Shown: piece after piece, positions 16,661-25,720 of the stretch
Position numbering within the stretch: the stretch's first letter is position 1
Layout: each line of letters begins with the position of its first letter
Origin: JAANXG01 sp049583715
GTDB taxonomy: Bacteria; Pseudomonadota; Gammaproteobacteria; Arenicellales; JAANXG01
DNA length: 64,000 nt
Assembly: GCA_049583715.1 (NCBI GenBank)
Contig: JBAUWJ010000279.1
Coordinates: forward strand, 1-64,000
Reading direction: 5' to 3'
Notes under the pieces: model-generated
Database searches by the model: none
The model's input: the letters and a program-made list of their open reading frames with translations, nothing else
Told to the model about the DNA's origin: nothing
Translations under genes and position numbers: made by a program

Positions 16661-17428
16661 TCAGTCTACCGGCACCGTATAGTTCAGCCCCAGACGTCCG
16701 CCATCGGCATAGATAGTCTCGCCGGTGATATAGGACGCATCGTTGGAGGCCAGGAAAGACGCAATGGACGCCACTTCGCTCGGCATGCCGATCCGGCTGA
16801 GCGGCGTGCGTGACAGGATCTTCTTCTTGGCGGCTTCGTTGGTGGACACCACCGTTTCCAGCATCTCGGTCAGGATGCTGCCGGGGCCGATGGCGTTTAC
16901 GCGTATATTGTGCTTGGCCAGGCTCAGGGCCATTACCTTGGTCAGTTGTGATACACCGCCCTTGGCCACGACGTACGGGACCTGGTCGGGAATCGCGACC
17001 ACGGCGTTGATCGAGGACATATTGATGATCGCGCCCCCGGTCTCCTGCTTCACCATCTGCCGGGCCGCCGCCTGGCCGAACAGGAACATGCCCTTCAGGT
17101 TGACCCGCATCACCCGGTCGAAGTCCTGCTCCTCGATGTCCAGAAAGTCCGCTCCGTGCACGATCGCCGCGTTGTTCATGGCGATGTTCAGCGCTCCAAA
17201 ATGGCTGACCACCTGTCTGACGGCGTCGTTGACCGCCGACCCGTCGCCCACGTCGCACTGGATGAACATCGTGCCTTGTCCCAGTCTCGATGCGGCTTCG
17301 CCGCCCTTCTCCTTGTTGATGTCGAGGATCGCAACCTTGCAGCCATCCTCCACGAACCGTTCCGCGCAGGCCAGGCCGATGCCCTGCGCGCCTCCGGTGA
17401 CCGCTGCGACTTGATCTTTGAGCTTCAT
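16661..17428 (-). CDS. Short-chain dehydrogenase/reductase (classical SDR)
   Basis: A 255-residue Rossmann oxidoreductase with the cofactor motif TGGAQGIG at about 12-19, NNAA near 87, catalytic Ser in NMSSI, and YxxxK as YVVAK near 153. Asp at the end of the second strand (AILDI) favours NAD over NADP (family rule). The C-terminus ends GGRLGLNYTVPVD. A strong GGGAGGG ribosome site precedes the ATG. It is divergent from sdaA across 175 nt that must hold both promoters, and leads into the mipA-like gene. Substrate unknown. Confidence 0.9.
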   Translation of the reverse strand: MKLKDQVAAVTGGAQGIGLACAERFVEDGCKVAILDINKEKGGEAASRLGQGTMFIQCDVGDGSAVNDAVRQVVSHFGALNIAMNNAAIVHGADFLDIEEQDFDRVMRVNLKGMFLFGQAAARQMVKQETGGAIINMSSINAVVAIPDQVPYVVAKGGVSQLTKVMALSLAKHNIRVNAIGPGSILTEMLETVVSTNEAAKKKILSRTPLSRIGMPSEVASIASFLASNDASYITGETIYADGGRLGLNYTVPVD

Positions 17429-17603
17429 AGTACCCTCCCTCTACATGTGTGGCTGACCGGGACTGAACAGCTATGACGATAACGTTTCAAATGGAGGCCG
17501 GCAACGTCGCGACAGACGGGTGCTCAGTCGCCGCGAGTATAGCAGGAACCGCCCGTGACTCTTATCATGCCTGGTACGTCAAGCCATCGATGGAATCGCA
17601 CCC

Positions 17604-18977
17604 ATGTCGATCAGCGTTTTCGATCTCTTCAAGGTGGGCATCGGACCGTCCAGCTCCCACACCGTCGGACCCATGCTCTCCGCCTGGATGTTCGCCGCCC
17701 GCCTGCGGGACGATTCACTGCTCGACCAGGTCGCCCGCCTGGGCGTCGAGCTGTTCGGTTCGCTGGGAGCCACCGGGAAGGGCCACGGCAGTGACTGGGC
17801 GGTCATGCTGGGCCTGGAGGGCGCCCGACCGGACACCATCGACCCGGCATCAGTGGGCCCCGCGGTATCGAGAATTCGCAGCGACCGGAAGCTGACCCTG
17901 CCCGGGAACAGGGCCATCCGGTTCGTGGAAGCCGAGGACCTCGCGTTTCACAAGCGCCGGACCCTGCCGACGCACCCCAATGGTATGCAATTCACGGCTT
18001 ACGACGCCGGCGGGGCGGTGCTTCTGCAGAAGCAGTACTATTCCATCGGGGGCGGCTTCGTGGTCGACGATACGGTTTCCGGCAGCGACAGGATCAAACC
18101 CGACGACACCGAGCTGCCGTGCGCGTTCACAACCGGCGCCCAGATGCTCACACAGTGCCACCGGCACGACCTGCCGATTTCGGCCGTGATGATGAAGAAC
18201 GAAACGAGCTGGCGCTCCGAAGAAGAGACTCGCCGGGGACTCCTGCACATCTGGTCCGTGATGCGCGAATGCGTGGTCAACGGCTGTCGCAACGAGGGCC
18301 ACCTGCCGGGCAAGTTGCAGGTGCGAAGACGCGCGCCCGAGCTCCTCCGGCGCCTGCAGAAAGGCAAGGAGTCGGACGCGCCCTTCGCCGTCTTCGACTG
18401 GACCAACCTCTATGCACTGGCGGTCAACGAAGAGAATGCCGCGGGCGGTCGAGTGGTCACCGCGCCGACCAACGGCGCCGCGGGCATCGTCCCGGCCGTA
18501 CTGCACTACTACGCCAACTTCATCCCCGATGCGGACGACGACGGGGTAGTCCGGTTCCTCCTGACTGCGGGCGCGATCGGCATCCTGTATAAGGAAAACG
18601 CCTCGATCTCGGGCGCCGAGGTGGGATGCCAGGGCGAGGTCGGCTCGGCCTGCTCCATGGCCGCCGGTGCCCTTGCGGAAGTCCTCGGCGGCACACCCGA
18701 GCAGGTGGAGAACGCCGCGGAGATCGCCATGGAGCACAATCTGGGCCTCACCTGCGACCCGGTGGGAGGCCTGGTTCAGATCCCCTGCATCGAGCGCAAC
18801 GGCATCGCCGCCACCAAGGCCATCAACGCCGCCCGCCTGGCCCTGCACGGCGACGGCCGCCACTACGTCTCCCTCGACAAGGTCATCAGAACCATGCGCC
18901 AGACCGGCGCCGACATGAAAACCAAGTACAAGGAAACCTCCCGCGGCGGTCTGGCGGTAAACGTCATCGAGTGTTGA
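17604..18977 (+). CDS. sdaA: L-serine ammonia-lyase (iron-sulfur dependent)
   Basis: Converts L-serine to pyruvate and ammonia using a labile [4Fe-4S] cluster. At 457 residues it is the single-chain form: the beta domain opens with FKVGIGPSSSHTVGPM, and the catalytic alpha domain carries cluster cysteines in CQGEVGSACSMAAG and in GLTCDPVGGLVQIPC. Its location beside the FAD/GcvT enzyme suggests a route from methylated glycines through glycine and serine to pyruvate (inference). The ribosome site is weak (GGAATC). It converges on purA across a repeat-rich 416-bp spacer. Confidence 0.96.
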   Translation: MSISVFDLFKVGIGPSSSHTVGPMLSAWMFAARLRDDSLLDQVARLGVELFGSLGATGKGHGSDWAVMLGLEGARPDTIDPASVGPAVSRIRSDRKLTLPGNRAIRFVEAEDLAFHKRRTLPTHPNGMQFTAYDAGGAVLLQKQYYSIGGGFVVDDTVSGSDRIKPDDTELPCAFTTGAQMLTQCHRHDLPISAVMMKNETSWRSEEETRRGLLHIWSVMRECVVNGCRNEGHLPGKLQVRRRAPELLRRLQKGKESDAPFAVFDWTNLYALAVNEENAAGGRVVTAPTNGAAGIVPAVLHYYANFIPDADDDGVVRFLLTAGAIGILYKENASISGAEVGCQGEVGSACSMAAGALAEVLGGTPEQVENAAEIAMEHNLGLTCDPVGGLVQIPCIERNGIAATKAINAARLALHGDGRHYVSLDKVIRTMRQTGADMKTKYKETSRGGLAVNVIEC

Positions 18978-19393
18978 GTGCGTTTCACTCTACCTCGATA
19001 TGGAGCCATGAGGGAGCCCCTTCTGCCCCTGAGAGCAAAAGGGCAGGTTGAGGGGTGGCGGCGTAGCCGCCTGGTTTCCACCACCCTCACCCCAACCCTC
19101 TCCCGCGAGCGAGAGAGGGAACGCTGAAACCGCCCGAGGTGCTGATTGGTGCTGCCTCGGGCTTCGTCAGTGCTTTCCCCGAACAAAGGGAGCGGCGTGT
19201 CCACATGGGCTGGGGAAGGTCTTTGTCGACCGTCTCGAGGCAGGAGCCGAGAGCGAGCCTACATGGACGTACTTGCGGCGTGTCGACAAAGGCCTTCCCC
19301 AGCCCATGCTCTCCCGGGACCCGCCCACTGGCACATACGTCCTGGTACGTCGGTCAGAACGGTCAGTGCCCCGAATTGAACGTCGGACGCATG
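18978..19393. other. 416-bp convergent spacer, repeats only
   Basis: Between the stop codons of sdaA and purA there is no plausible gene. It holds a GGCGGC-GTA-GCCGCC hairpin (19057-19071), a CCTCACCCCAACCCTCTCCC repeat of a kind common in environmental proteobacteria with a CCCTCTC/GAGAGGG stem (19096-19119), an 8-bp inverted repeat GCCCGAGG/CCTCGGGC (19132-19139 with 19155-19162) and copy 3 of the long hairpin family. Confidence 0.8.
19182..19307. repeat. Long hairpin repeat, copy 3
   Basis: A 126-bp element. Arms 19205-19230 and 19282-19307 pair at 25 of 26 positions; the one exception is a G-T pair that would be G-U in RNA. The arm reads GGGGAAGGTCTTTGTCGAC, different from copies 1 and 2. 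The loop CTCG/CGAG stem and GAGCGAGCCTACATGGACGT are shared, as is the left flank AACAAAGGGAGCGG (19182-19204). Confidence 0.93.
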
Positions 19394-20689
19394 CTACGCC
19401 TCGAACGGATGGCGGAGGCAAATGGTGTGGACGCGGTCCGGACCCGTCGAGATGATGTCGATGGGGACATCGGTGAGCTCCTCGATCCGGTTCAGGTAAC
19501 GCTTGGCCGCATCGGGCAGGTCGTCCATGCTCGTGGCGCCCAGCGTCGATGCCGACCAGCCCGGCAGCTCTTCGTAGACCGGCCGGCATTGCTCCAGCAG
19601 CTCCGCGCTGACCGGGGGATACTCCAGCCGAACGCCGTCGCGCTCGTACGCCACACAGATTTTCAGAGGATCGAGGCCGTCCAGCACGTCCAGCTTCGTG
19701 ATGCACAGGCCGCTCAGACCATTGATGCGGGCGGCCTGCTTCAGCAATACCCCATCCAGCCAGCCGCAGCGCCGACCGCGCCCGGTCGTCGCGCCGACCT
19801 CCACGCCGCGCTCGCTCAGGGTCCTGCCGACGGCGTCGTGGAGCTCGGTCGGGAACGGGCCGCTGCCCACCCGCGTGCTGTACGCCTTGACCAGGCCCAG
19901 GACGTAGCCGAGATGCATGGGCCCCACTCCGCTGCCCACCGCGGCCGCTGCAGCCGTGGTGTTGGACGAGGTCACGTACGGGTAGGTCCCATGGTCGATA
20001 TCCAGCATGGTGCCCTGCGCGCCCTCGAAGAGAACCGAACGGCCGGCCTTGCGGTACTCGTCGAGCTCGGCCACGACATTCGCCATCAGGGGCGCCAGAT
20101 ATTCCCGATGCCGCATGCAGGCGTCGAGGACCCGGCGATAATCGACCGTCTCGGCTCCGTAGAAGCGCTCCAGCACGAAATTGTGGTATTTCATGACGTC
20201 CTCGAGCTTGTCCGCGAACTGATCCGACTCGATCAGTTCGTCGAAGCGCAGGCCTCGTCTTGCCACTTTATCCTCGTAGGCCGGCCCTATGCCGCGTCCC
20301 GTGGTGCCGATCGCCCTGTTGCCCCGCTGGCGTTCTCGTGCCACATCGAGCGCCGCGTGGTACGGCAGAATCACCGGGCAGGATTCGCTGACGTGCAGGC
20401 GTGGAAACACCTCGATACCCTTGCCTTCGAGGGCGCGTATCTCGGTCTCCAGGGCATCGGGGGCCAGGACCACGCCGTTGCCGATGAAGTTCTGGGCGTC
20501 CGGCCTCAATATGCCGGAAGGGATCAGGTGAAGCACTGTCTTTTCCCCGTCGATCACCAGCGTGTGGCCGGCGTTGTGTCCACCTTGAAAGCGAACCACC
20601 GCATCGACGCGTTCCGTCAGCCAGTCGACGATCTTTCCTTTCCCTTCGTCCCCCCACTGAGTGCCGATCAGCACGACGTTCTGACTCAT
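19394..20689 (-). CDS. purA: Adenylosuccinate synthetase
   Basis: Joins IMP and aspartate with GTP to give adenylosuccinate in AMP synthesis. The 431-residue protein starts MSQNVVLIGTQWGDEGKGK, the GTP-binding signature with the catalytic Asp; GGHNAGHTL carries the catalytic His, and GIGPAYEDKVARRGLR is the IMP site. The start at 20689 has GGAG 5 nt upstream and overlaps the hisZ stop codon by 4 nt, so hisZ and purA are translationally coupled. It is the last gene of the long minus-strand operon. Confidence 0.98.
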   Translation of the reverse strand: MSQNVVLIGTQWGDEGKGKIVDWLTERVDAVVRFQGGHNAGHTLVIDGEKTVLHLIPSGILRPDAQNFIGNGVVLAPDALETEIRALEGKGIEVFPRLHVSESCPVILPYHAALDVARERQRGNRAIGTTGRGIGPAYEDKVARRGLRFDELIESDQFADKLEDVMKYHNFVLERFYGAETVDYRRVLDACMRHREYLAPLMANVVAELDEYRKAGRSVLFEGAQGTMLDIDHGTYPYVTSSNTTAAAAAVGSGVGPMHLGYVLGLVKAYSTRVGSGPFPTELHDAVGRTLSERGVEVGATTGRGRRCGWLDGVLLKQAARINGLSGLCITKLDVLDGLDPLKICVAYERDGVRLEYPPVSAELLEQCRPVYEELPGWSASTLGATSMDDLPDAAKRYLNRIEELTDVPIDIISTGPDRVHTICLRHPFEA

Positions 20690-21867
20690 GTTCTCCGCCC
20701 CCCGAACACCTCCACGCACCACCCGTCCGAGGACTTGACGAGGCGCCGGTCACACTGGCTCGCGAGCTGCGCCTCGGTCTCCCCGGGCAGGGCACGGATG
20801 ACCCGCTCGCCGTCCGCTCTGAGCCGCTTCACCGTTGAATCCAAGGCGGCGTCACTGTGCGCCGGTGCCAGAATGGCCGTGCCCGGGCTGTTGGATGCGT
20901 CGTAGCGCAGGAGCTGGCGCAGATCCGCGCTGAAACCCGTGGCCGGACGCGCCCGCCCGAAAGCCTTGCCGATCTCGTCGTAACGACCGCCCCGCGCCAG
21001 GGCGCGGCCATAGCCCGGTGTGTAGGCATTGAACACGGCGCCCGTGTGGTACCGGTAGCCCTCGAGATCCGACAGGTCGACCGTGATATGGACCCCCTTC
21101 AGGGTTCGGGTAAGACGCTCCACCAGCGCGGCCAGATTCGACAAGGCGGCGTCCGCGTGTGGAACCCGCTCGTAGAGACGCCGGGCCCTGTCGATCGTCG
21201 TTGTCCCTCCGCGCATCTCCAGCAACGACAGGAACGCCGGTCCCTGATCAGGAAATCCGGACAGTATCTCGCCGACATCAGGTCTGGACTGGCGCTTGAG
21301 CGCATCGAACAGCTCGTCCTCCAGGCCGTCGGGCAGTTCCGACCACTGCGTCAAAGCCCGATAGACGCCGACGTGACCCAGATGGAGATGCAGATCCGGC
21401 ACGCCGGCCGCTTGCAGCACGTCCGCCATGGCCTCGGCGATCTCGCCGTCGGCGTCGCTTTCCGCACAGCCGTAGAGCTCGGCGCCGATCTGCAACGGCT
21501 CCCGGGCCGACTCTATCTCCCCGGGAGACGAGCGGAACACAGTGCCGCAGTAGCACAACCGCGAAGGACCCTCGTGGCGAAGGTAATGCGCATCCATACG
21601 GGCGATCTGCGGGGTGTGATCGGCCCGTAACCCGAGCAGGCGGCCGCTGACCGCGTCCGTGAGCTTGGCTGTCTGGAGATCGAGGTCCTCCCCGACGCCG
21701 GTCAGCAGTGCGTCCAGGAATTCCACCAAGGGAGGCAGGACGAGGTTGAAGCCGCGCCGCTCCAGAACATCCAGCAGCCGTCGCCGCAATGCCTCCAGGC
21801 GCGCCGCGTCTCCCGGCAGAACTTCTTCGATGCCTTCGGGCAAGAGCCACCGACCGGAGCGTTTCAT
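20686..21867 (-). CDS. hisZ: ATP phosphoribosyltransferase regulatory subunit HisZ
   Basis: A catalytically inactive histidyl-tRNA synthetase paralogue, 393 residues, that activates the short form of HisG in histidine synthesis. It retains the class II fold (LPEGIEEVLPGDA; RADHTPQIARMDA; FRSSPGEIESARE; ARGGRYDEIGKAFGRARPATGFS) but is shorter than HisRS and lacks its anticodon domain. Its presence implies that the genome encodes short HisG elsewhere. The ATG at 21867 is chosen; a TTG 9 nt upstream is possible. HisZ next to purA is a common gammaproteobacterial linkage. Confidence 0.95.
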   Translation of the reverse strand: MKRSGRWLLPEGIEEVLPGDAARLEALRRRLLDVLERRGFNLVLPPLVEFLDALLTGVGEDLDLQTAKLTDAVSGRLLGLRADHTPQIARMDAHYLRHEGPSRLCYCGTVFRSSPGEIESAREPLQIGAELYGCAESDADGEIAEAMADVLQAAGVPDLHLHLGHVGVYRALTQWSELPDGLEDELFDALKRQSRPDVGEILSGFPDQGPAFLSLLEMRGGTTTIDRARRLYERVPHADAALSNLAALVERLTRTLKGVHITVDLSDLEGYRYHTGAVFNAYTPGYGRALARGGRYDEIGKAFGRARPATGFSADLRQLLRYDASNSPGTAILAPAHSDAALDSTVKRLRADGERVIRALPGETEAQLASQCDRRLVKSSDGWCVEVFGGRRT

Positions 21868-21889
21868 TGTCACCAATGCAAAAGATCGG

Positions 21890-22084
21890 CTAGAAACGCA
21901 CGATGTACAGCAAGACTGCCCCGACGCATATCAGGATCAGGCCCATGCCACGAAGCTGACCATCGTTGAGACCCCGAATCAACTCCACTGTCTGCCTCCA
22001 GCGCTCCGGGTTGAGGAACGGCAGCAGGCCCTCGAAGATCAACACCAGTGCCAGCGCGGCGCCCAAGTCCTGCCAGCTGATCAT
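21890..22084 (-). CDS. DUF2065 (YjeT-like) small membrane protein
   Basis: A 64-residue protein with two predicted membrane helices (LGAALALVLIFEGLLPFL and GMGLILICVGAVLLYIV) around a short NPERWRQT loop. This is the YjeT/DUF2065 family that follows hflC in many gammaproteobacteria. Its role is unknown; position suggests an association with the HflKC complex (inference). It begins 17 nt after hflC. Confidence 0.9.
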   Translation of the reverse strand: MISWQDLGAALALVLIFEGLLPFLNPERWRQTVELIRGLNDGQLRGMGLILICVGAVLLYIVRF

Positions 22085-22101
22085 GCCGATGCGCGATGGA
22101 C

Positions 22102-23004
22102 CTACTGCACAGGGCTCGCCGGACGCTCGGCGTCCTTGGGCGGTGTGGCGTTGTTGAAATACTGGAAGAACTGGGAGTCCGGCTGCAGCACCAGCAGATC
22201 GCCCTTGTTGCTGAACGCCTTGTCATAGGCATTCAGGCTGCGATAGAGCTTGTAGAACTCCTCGTCCTGACCGAACGCCTTTGCGTAGATATGCGTCGCC
22301 TCGGCATCGCCCTCGCCACGGAGCATCTGTCCCTGGCGCTTCGCATTGGCGATGATGATGCGCCTCTGCCGATCCGCATCCGCGCGTATCTTCTCGGCCT
22401 CTTCGGCGCCCTTGGCCCTGAGCTCCTTGGCAACCCGGGAGCGTTCGGCCTCCATACGCCGATAGACCCGCTCGCTGACCTCATCGACCAGATCCACGCG
22501 CTTCAACCTGACATCGACGATCTCCACACCGATCTCCTGCGCCTGCTCATTCGTAGCCTTCTGCACGAGATCCATGATCTTGGAGCGGTCTCCGGAAACG
22601 ACCTCCTGAACGGTGCGCTTCCCGAACTGCTCCCGCAGGCTGTCATTCACCCGCTGCGCCAGGCGCCGCTCAGCCGCCGCCTTGTTGCCGCCCACGGTGA
22701 CATAGTAGCGGGCGACGTCAGCCACGCGCCACTTGACGAAGGAGTCCACCACGAGGTTCTTCTTCTCGTCGGTCAGATACTTCTGCGGACTGGCATCCAT
22801 GGTCTGGATCCGCGCGTCGAACTTCTTGACGTTGTTCACGAACGGAATCTTCCAGTGCAGGCCGGGCTTGTCGTTCGACCGCACGATCTCGCCGAACTTG
22901 AACACAATGGCCTTCTGACGTTCATCGACGGTGTACATGGAAGACGACACGAGCACCACTATACCCACGAGAATGATCAGGGTAAGCACGGCTTTCCCAC
23001 TCAT
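22102..23004 (-). CDS. hflC: HflC, modulator of FtsH protease
   Basis: A 300-residue type II membrane protein with one N-terminal helix (AVLTLIILVGIVVLVSSS) and a periplasmic SPFH/band-7 domain (VDERQKAIVFKFGEIV; PGLHWKIPFVNNVKKFDARIQ) followed by a coiled-coil region. HflC and HflK form a large periplasmic cage around FtsH hexamers. The ATG at 23004 is 2 nt after the hflK stop and uses GGGAGGAG within the end of hflK as its ribosome site. No oddities. Confidence 0.97.
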   Translation of the reverse strand: MSGKAVLTLIILVGIVVLVSSSMYTVDERQKAIVFKFGEIVRSNDKPGLHWKIPFVNNVKKFDARIQTMDASPQKYLTDEKKNLVVDSFVKWRVADVARYYVTVGGNKAAAERRLAQRVNDSLREQFGKRTVQEVVSGDRSKIMDLVQKATNEQAQEIGVEIVDVRLKRVDLVDEVSERVYRRMEAERSRVAKELRAKGAEEAEKIRADADRQRRIIIANAKRQGQMLRGEGDAEATHIYAKAFGQDEEFYKLYRSLNAYDKAFSNKGDLLVLQPDSQFFQYFNNATPPKDAERPASPVQ

Positions 23005-23006
23005 GA

Positions 23007-24230
23007 TCACTCCTCCCTCTGGCGCAGATTCAGCCGGCTGCGTGCGTCCCGCACGTCGGACCCGCTTTGATCCGACGACGCCGACGACGACGATGATGAC
23101 GACGACGAGGACGGCGACACACCTCCAGTGCTGCTCGAATTCGAGCGTCGCTCCTTGAGCAGCTGATCCAGGGGCAGATACATCACGTTGTTTCCGGCCT
23201 TCTGGTCGATCAGGATCTTGCTGGAGTTCGTCAATACCTTTTCCATCTTTTCCAGGTAGAGACGTTGGCGCGTGATTTCCGGGGCCTTCTTGTATTCCTT
23301 CAGAATCTGTTCGAAGCGCGACGTGTCGCCTTCCGCCCCGGCGATGGTCGCTTCCTTGTAGCCTTCGGCATCCTGGATCTCGCGTGCCGCCGCTCCTCGC
23401 GCGCGGGGCAGGATGTCGTTCCGGTACGCCTCCGCCAAGTTGATGATCCGGGCCTGGTCCTCCCGCGCCTTGACGGCGTCGTCGAATGCCGGCTTGACTT
23501 CCGCCGGCGGCTGCGCATCCTGCATTTCAACCGCGATAATGTTGATGCCGGTCAGGTAACGATCGAGTATCTTCTGCAGAAGATCCTTTGTCTTCGCCAC
23601 GATGTCGGCGCGGCCCTCGGTGAGCGTAAAGTCCATCGTATTGGTGCCCACGACCTCGCGAAGCGCACTTTCGGTCGCGCCTCGAACGACGTTCTGCGTT
23701 GGATCCGCCACGTGAAAGACGAGATCCTCCGGATTCTTGATGTCGTATTGCACGGCCAGCTTGACGTCCACGATGTTCTCGTCCTTGGTCAGCATCAAGG
23801 CCTCATGCGGCACCGACTGCTCCTGTCCTTCCCCCGTGCTCCGGTAACCGATTTCGACCGTGTTTACCTGCTGGACATTGACCGGAACCACCTGCTCGAC
23901 GGGCCAGGGGATATGCCACTGCAGGCCGGGCATGGTGGTCGTCTGGAACTTGCCGAAGCGCAATACGACTCCGCGCGTGCCCTGGTCGACCACGTAGAAC
24001 CCGGTCAACGCCCAGACCACGATCGCGACCACGATGATCGCGACGATGCCGGCCGCACCCGGGAACGAAGTACCGCCGCCGCCGGACCCGCCGCCCGAGC
24101 CCCCGCCGAAGAACCCCTTCAGCGTCCTTTGAACGTTCTTGACGATCTCGTCCAGATCGGGCGGGCCACCCTGCCCACCCTTCTGGCCCCACGGGTCGTT
24201 ACCGCCAGGCCCGGGTTGATTCCAGGACAT
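23007..24230 (-). CDS. hflK: HflK, modulator of FtsH protease
   Basis: Partner of HflC, 407 residues. A Gly/Pro-rich cytoplasmic N-terminus (MSWNQPGPGGNDPWG, then a GGGSGGGSGGGG run) precedes one membrane helix (GIVAIIVVAIVVWALTGFYVV) and an SPFH domain (DQGTRGVVLRFGKF). The C-terminal tail is unusual: after LDQLLKERRSNSSSTGG comes a near-pure run of about 15 serines, encoded by a trinucleotide repeat, then SDQSGSDVRDARSRLNLRQREE. AGGAG lies 9 nt before the ATG. It follows hflX after 147 nt, the largest gap in this operon, so an internal promoter is possible. Confidence 0.97.
   Translation of the reverse strand: MSWNQPGPGGNDPWGQKGGQGGPPDLDEIVKNVQRTLKGFFGGGSGGGSGGGGTSFPGAAGIVAIIVVAIVVWALTGFYVVDQGTRGVVLRFGKFQTTTMPGLQWHIPWPVEQVVPVNVQQVNTVEIGYRSTGEGQEQSVPHEALMLTKDENIVDVKLAVQYDIKNPEDLVFHVADPTQNVVRGATESALREVVGTNTMDFTLTEGRADIVAKTKDLLQKILDRYLTGINIIAVEMQDAQPPAEVKPAFDDAVKAREDQARIINLAEAYRNDILPRARGAAAREIQDAEGYKEATIAGAEGDTSRFEQILKEYKKAPEITRQRLYLEKMEKVLTNSSKILIDQKAGNNVMYLPLDQLLKERRSNSSSTGGVSPSSSSSSSSSSASSDQSGSDVRDARSRLNLRQREE
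23073..23113 (-). repeat. Trinucleotide repeat encoding poly-Ser in hflK
   Basis: A run of (GAC/GAT)n on the plus strand encodes consecutive Ser codons TCG/TCA on the hflK strand. One codon-level interruption encodes Ala. Slippage would change tail length in steps of one residue without a frameshift. Confidence 0.85.
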
Positions 24231-24377
24231 GAAAATATGCTCCTAAGCTGAGAGTATGGGAGACTGGTGTAAGGGAAGATCCTATCAGCTTACGCGTCGA
24301 GGAACGAATCGAGCCCTGATTCTAACAGACCGCAAACAGCGCTTGCTGGCCGAAATCATCGCTTCGACGCCGCCTTC

Positions 24378-25697
24378 TCAGCCCGCCAGCGCCGCGGCAA
24401 ACCCATCCTCCAGCACCGAGCAGAGGCTGAACTCGGCGAGTTGGCCCGCTCGGCCCCACTGGGCCGCATCGATATCCACGTCCAGCATCCAACCTCCCTC
24501 ACCGTCGAGCTGCTCGTGCACCACGACCGAATGATCGTAGAGAAACGCCCTCACCCTCGCCGCCTGGGGCGGCACCCTCAGCCGCTCGTGCCGGCTGCCG
24601 CGAAACACGATGTACTCCAGCGCCCGGGACAATGCTTCGATGCCGTCGCCGCGCCGCGCCGATATCCACACCGCGTTGGGCTGTCCATCGCCGGCGCGCT
24701 CCACCCGCGCCCGGATGCCGTCGCCGCAGTCGATCTTGTTGTACACCAGGAGGCGCGGCACGTCGGCGGCGCCGATCTCCTCCAGCACCTCATTGACGCG
24801 CCGGATGCGCTCGTCTCGATCGTCGGCCACGCTGTCCACCACGTGCAGCAACAGGGACGCGTTGGAGACTTCCTCCAGGGTCGAGTGGAACGCCTGCACG
24901 AGAGAGTGTGGGAGCTGTCGTATGAACCCCACCGTATCAGAGAGAACGATCTCGCGCCGGTCCGGCAGTACGAGCTTGCGCATGGTCGGGTCGAGCGTCG
25001 CGAACAACAGGTCCTCGACGTAAAGACTCTCGCCCGTCAGCCGGTTGAACAAGGAAGACTTCCCGGCGTTGGTATAGCCGACCAGGCACACGGTCGGGAT
25101 GGGCACCTTGCGCCGGGACCTTCTGCGCAGCTCTCGCTGCGCGGATACCCGTTCGAGGCGCTTGTTCAAGTACTTGATGCGCTGACCGATCAAGCGCCGG
25201 TCCGTCTCGAGCTGCGTCTCGCCCGGGCCGCGCAGGCCGATGCCGCCCTTCTGGCGCTCGAGATGGGTCCAACCCCGCACCAGCCGGGTCGAGAGATGAC
25301 GTAGCTGCGCCAGCTCGACCTGCAGCTTGCCTTCCCGGGTTTCCGCACGCTGGGCAAAGATGTCCAGGATCAACCCGGTCCGGTCCAGCACGCGGCAGGA
25401 CAACGCCTTTTCCAGGTTGCGTTCCTGGATCGGGCTCAAGGCGTGGTCGAAGATCACCAGCTCTCCCTGGTGCCGTTCCGCGGACTGCCGGAGCTCCTCC
25501 AGCTTTCCCTTGCCAATGAAGGTCGCAGGGTCCGGTGTGCGGCGCACGCCGGTGATGCGATCCCGAACCTCGGCTCCGGCGCTCCTGGCCAGCAGGGCAA
25601 GCTCCTCGATCGAGTCGCTGCGCTCGCCCGTCCGCGAATACTGATGGACGAGAAGCGTCCGCTCGGGTTGCCGCCCGGACGCGCTTCTCACAGGCAC
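24378..25697 (-). CDS. hflX: Ribosome-associated GTPase HflX
   Basis: A 439-residue translational GTPase that splits stalled ribosomes. The N-terminal HflX domain has DPATFIGKGKLEELR and FDHALSPIQERNLEKALSC; the middle region the family motif GGIGLRGPGETQLETDRR; the G domain has GYTNAGKSSLFNRL (G1), DPTMRKL (near G2), DTVGFIRQLP (G3) and NKID (G4). The start is a GTG at 25697; another in-frame GTG at 25691 cannot be excluded. It follows hfq by 23 nt. Confidence 0.96.
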   Translation of the reverse strand: MPVRSASGRQPERTLLVHQYSRTGERSDSIEELALLARSAGAEVRDRITGVRRTPDPATFIGKGKLEELRQSAERHQGELVIFDHALSPIQERNLEKALSCRVLDRTGLILDIFAQRAETREGKLQVELAQLRHLSTRLVRGWTHLERQKGGIGLRGPGETQLETDRRLIGQRIKYLNKRLERVSAQRELRRRSRRKVPIPTVCLVGYTNAGKSSLFNRLTGESLYVEDLLFATLDPTMRKLVLPDRREIVLSDTVGFIRQLPHSLVQAFHSTLEEVSNASLLLHVVDSVADDRDERIRRVNEVLEEIGAADVPRLLVYNKIDCGDGIRARVERAGDGQPNAVWISARRGDGIEALSRALEYIVFRGSRHERLRVPPQAARVRAFLYDHSVVVHEQLDGEGGWMLDVDIDAAQWGRAGQLAEFSLCSVLEDGFAAALAG

Positions 25698-25720
25698 TTC
25701 GATCTCATGCGCTTCGGGTG

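Noticed and set aside
19139..20905. 588-codon frame antisense to purA and over hairpin copy 3
   Set aside because: Begins in the repeat and continues through purA on the wrong strand; not a gene.
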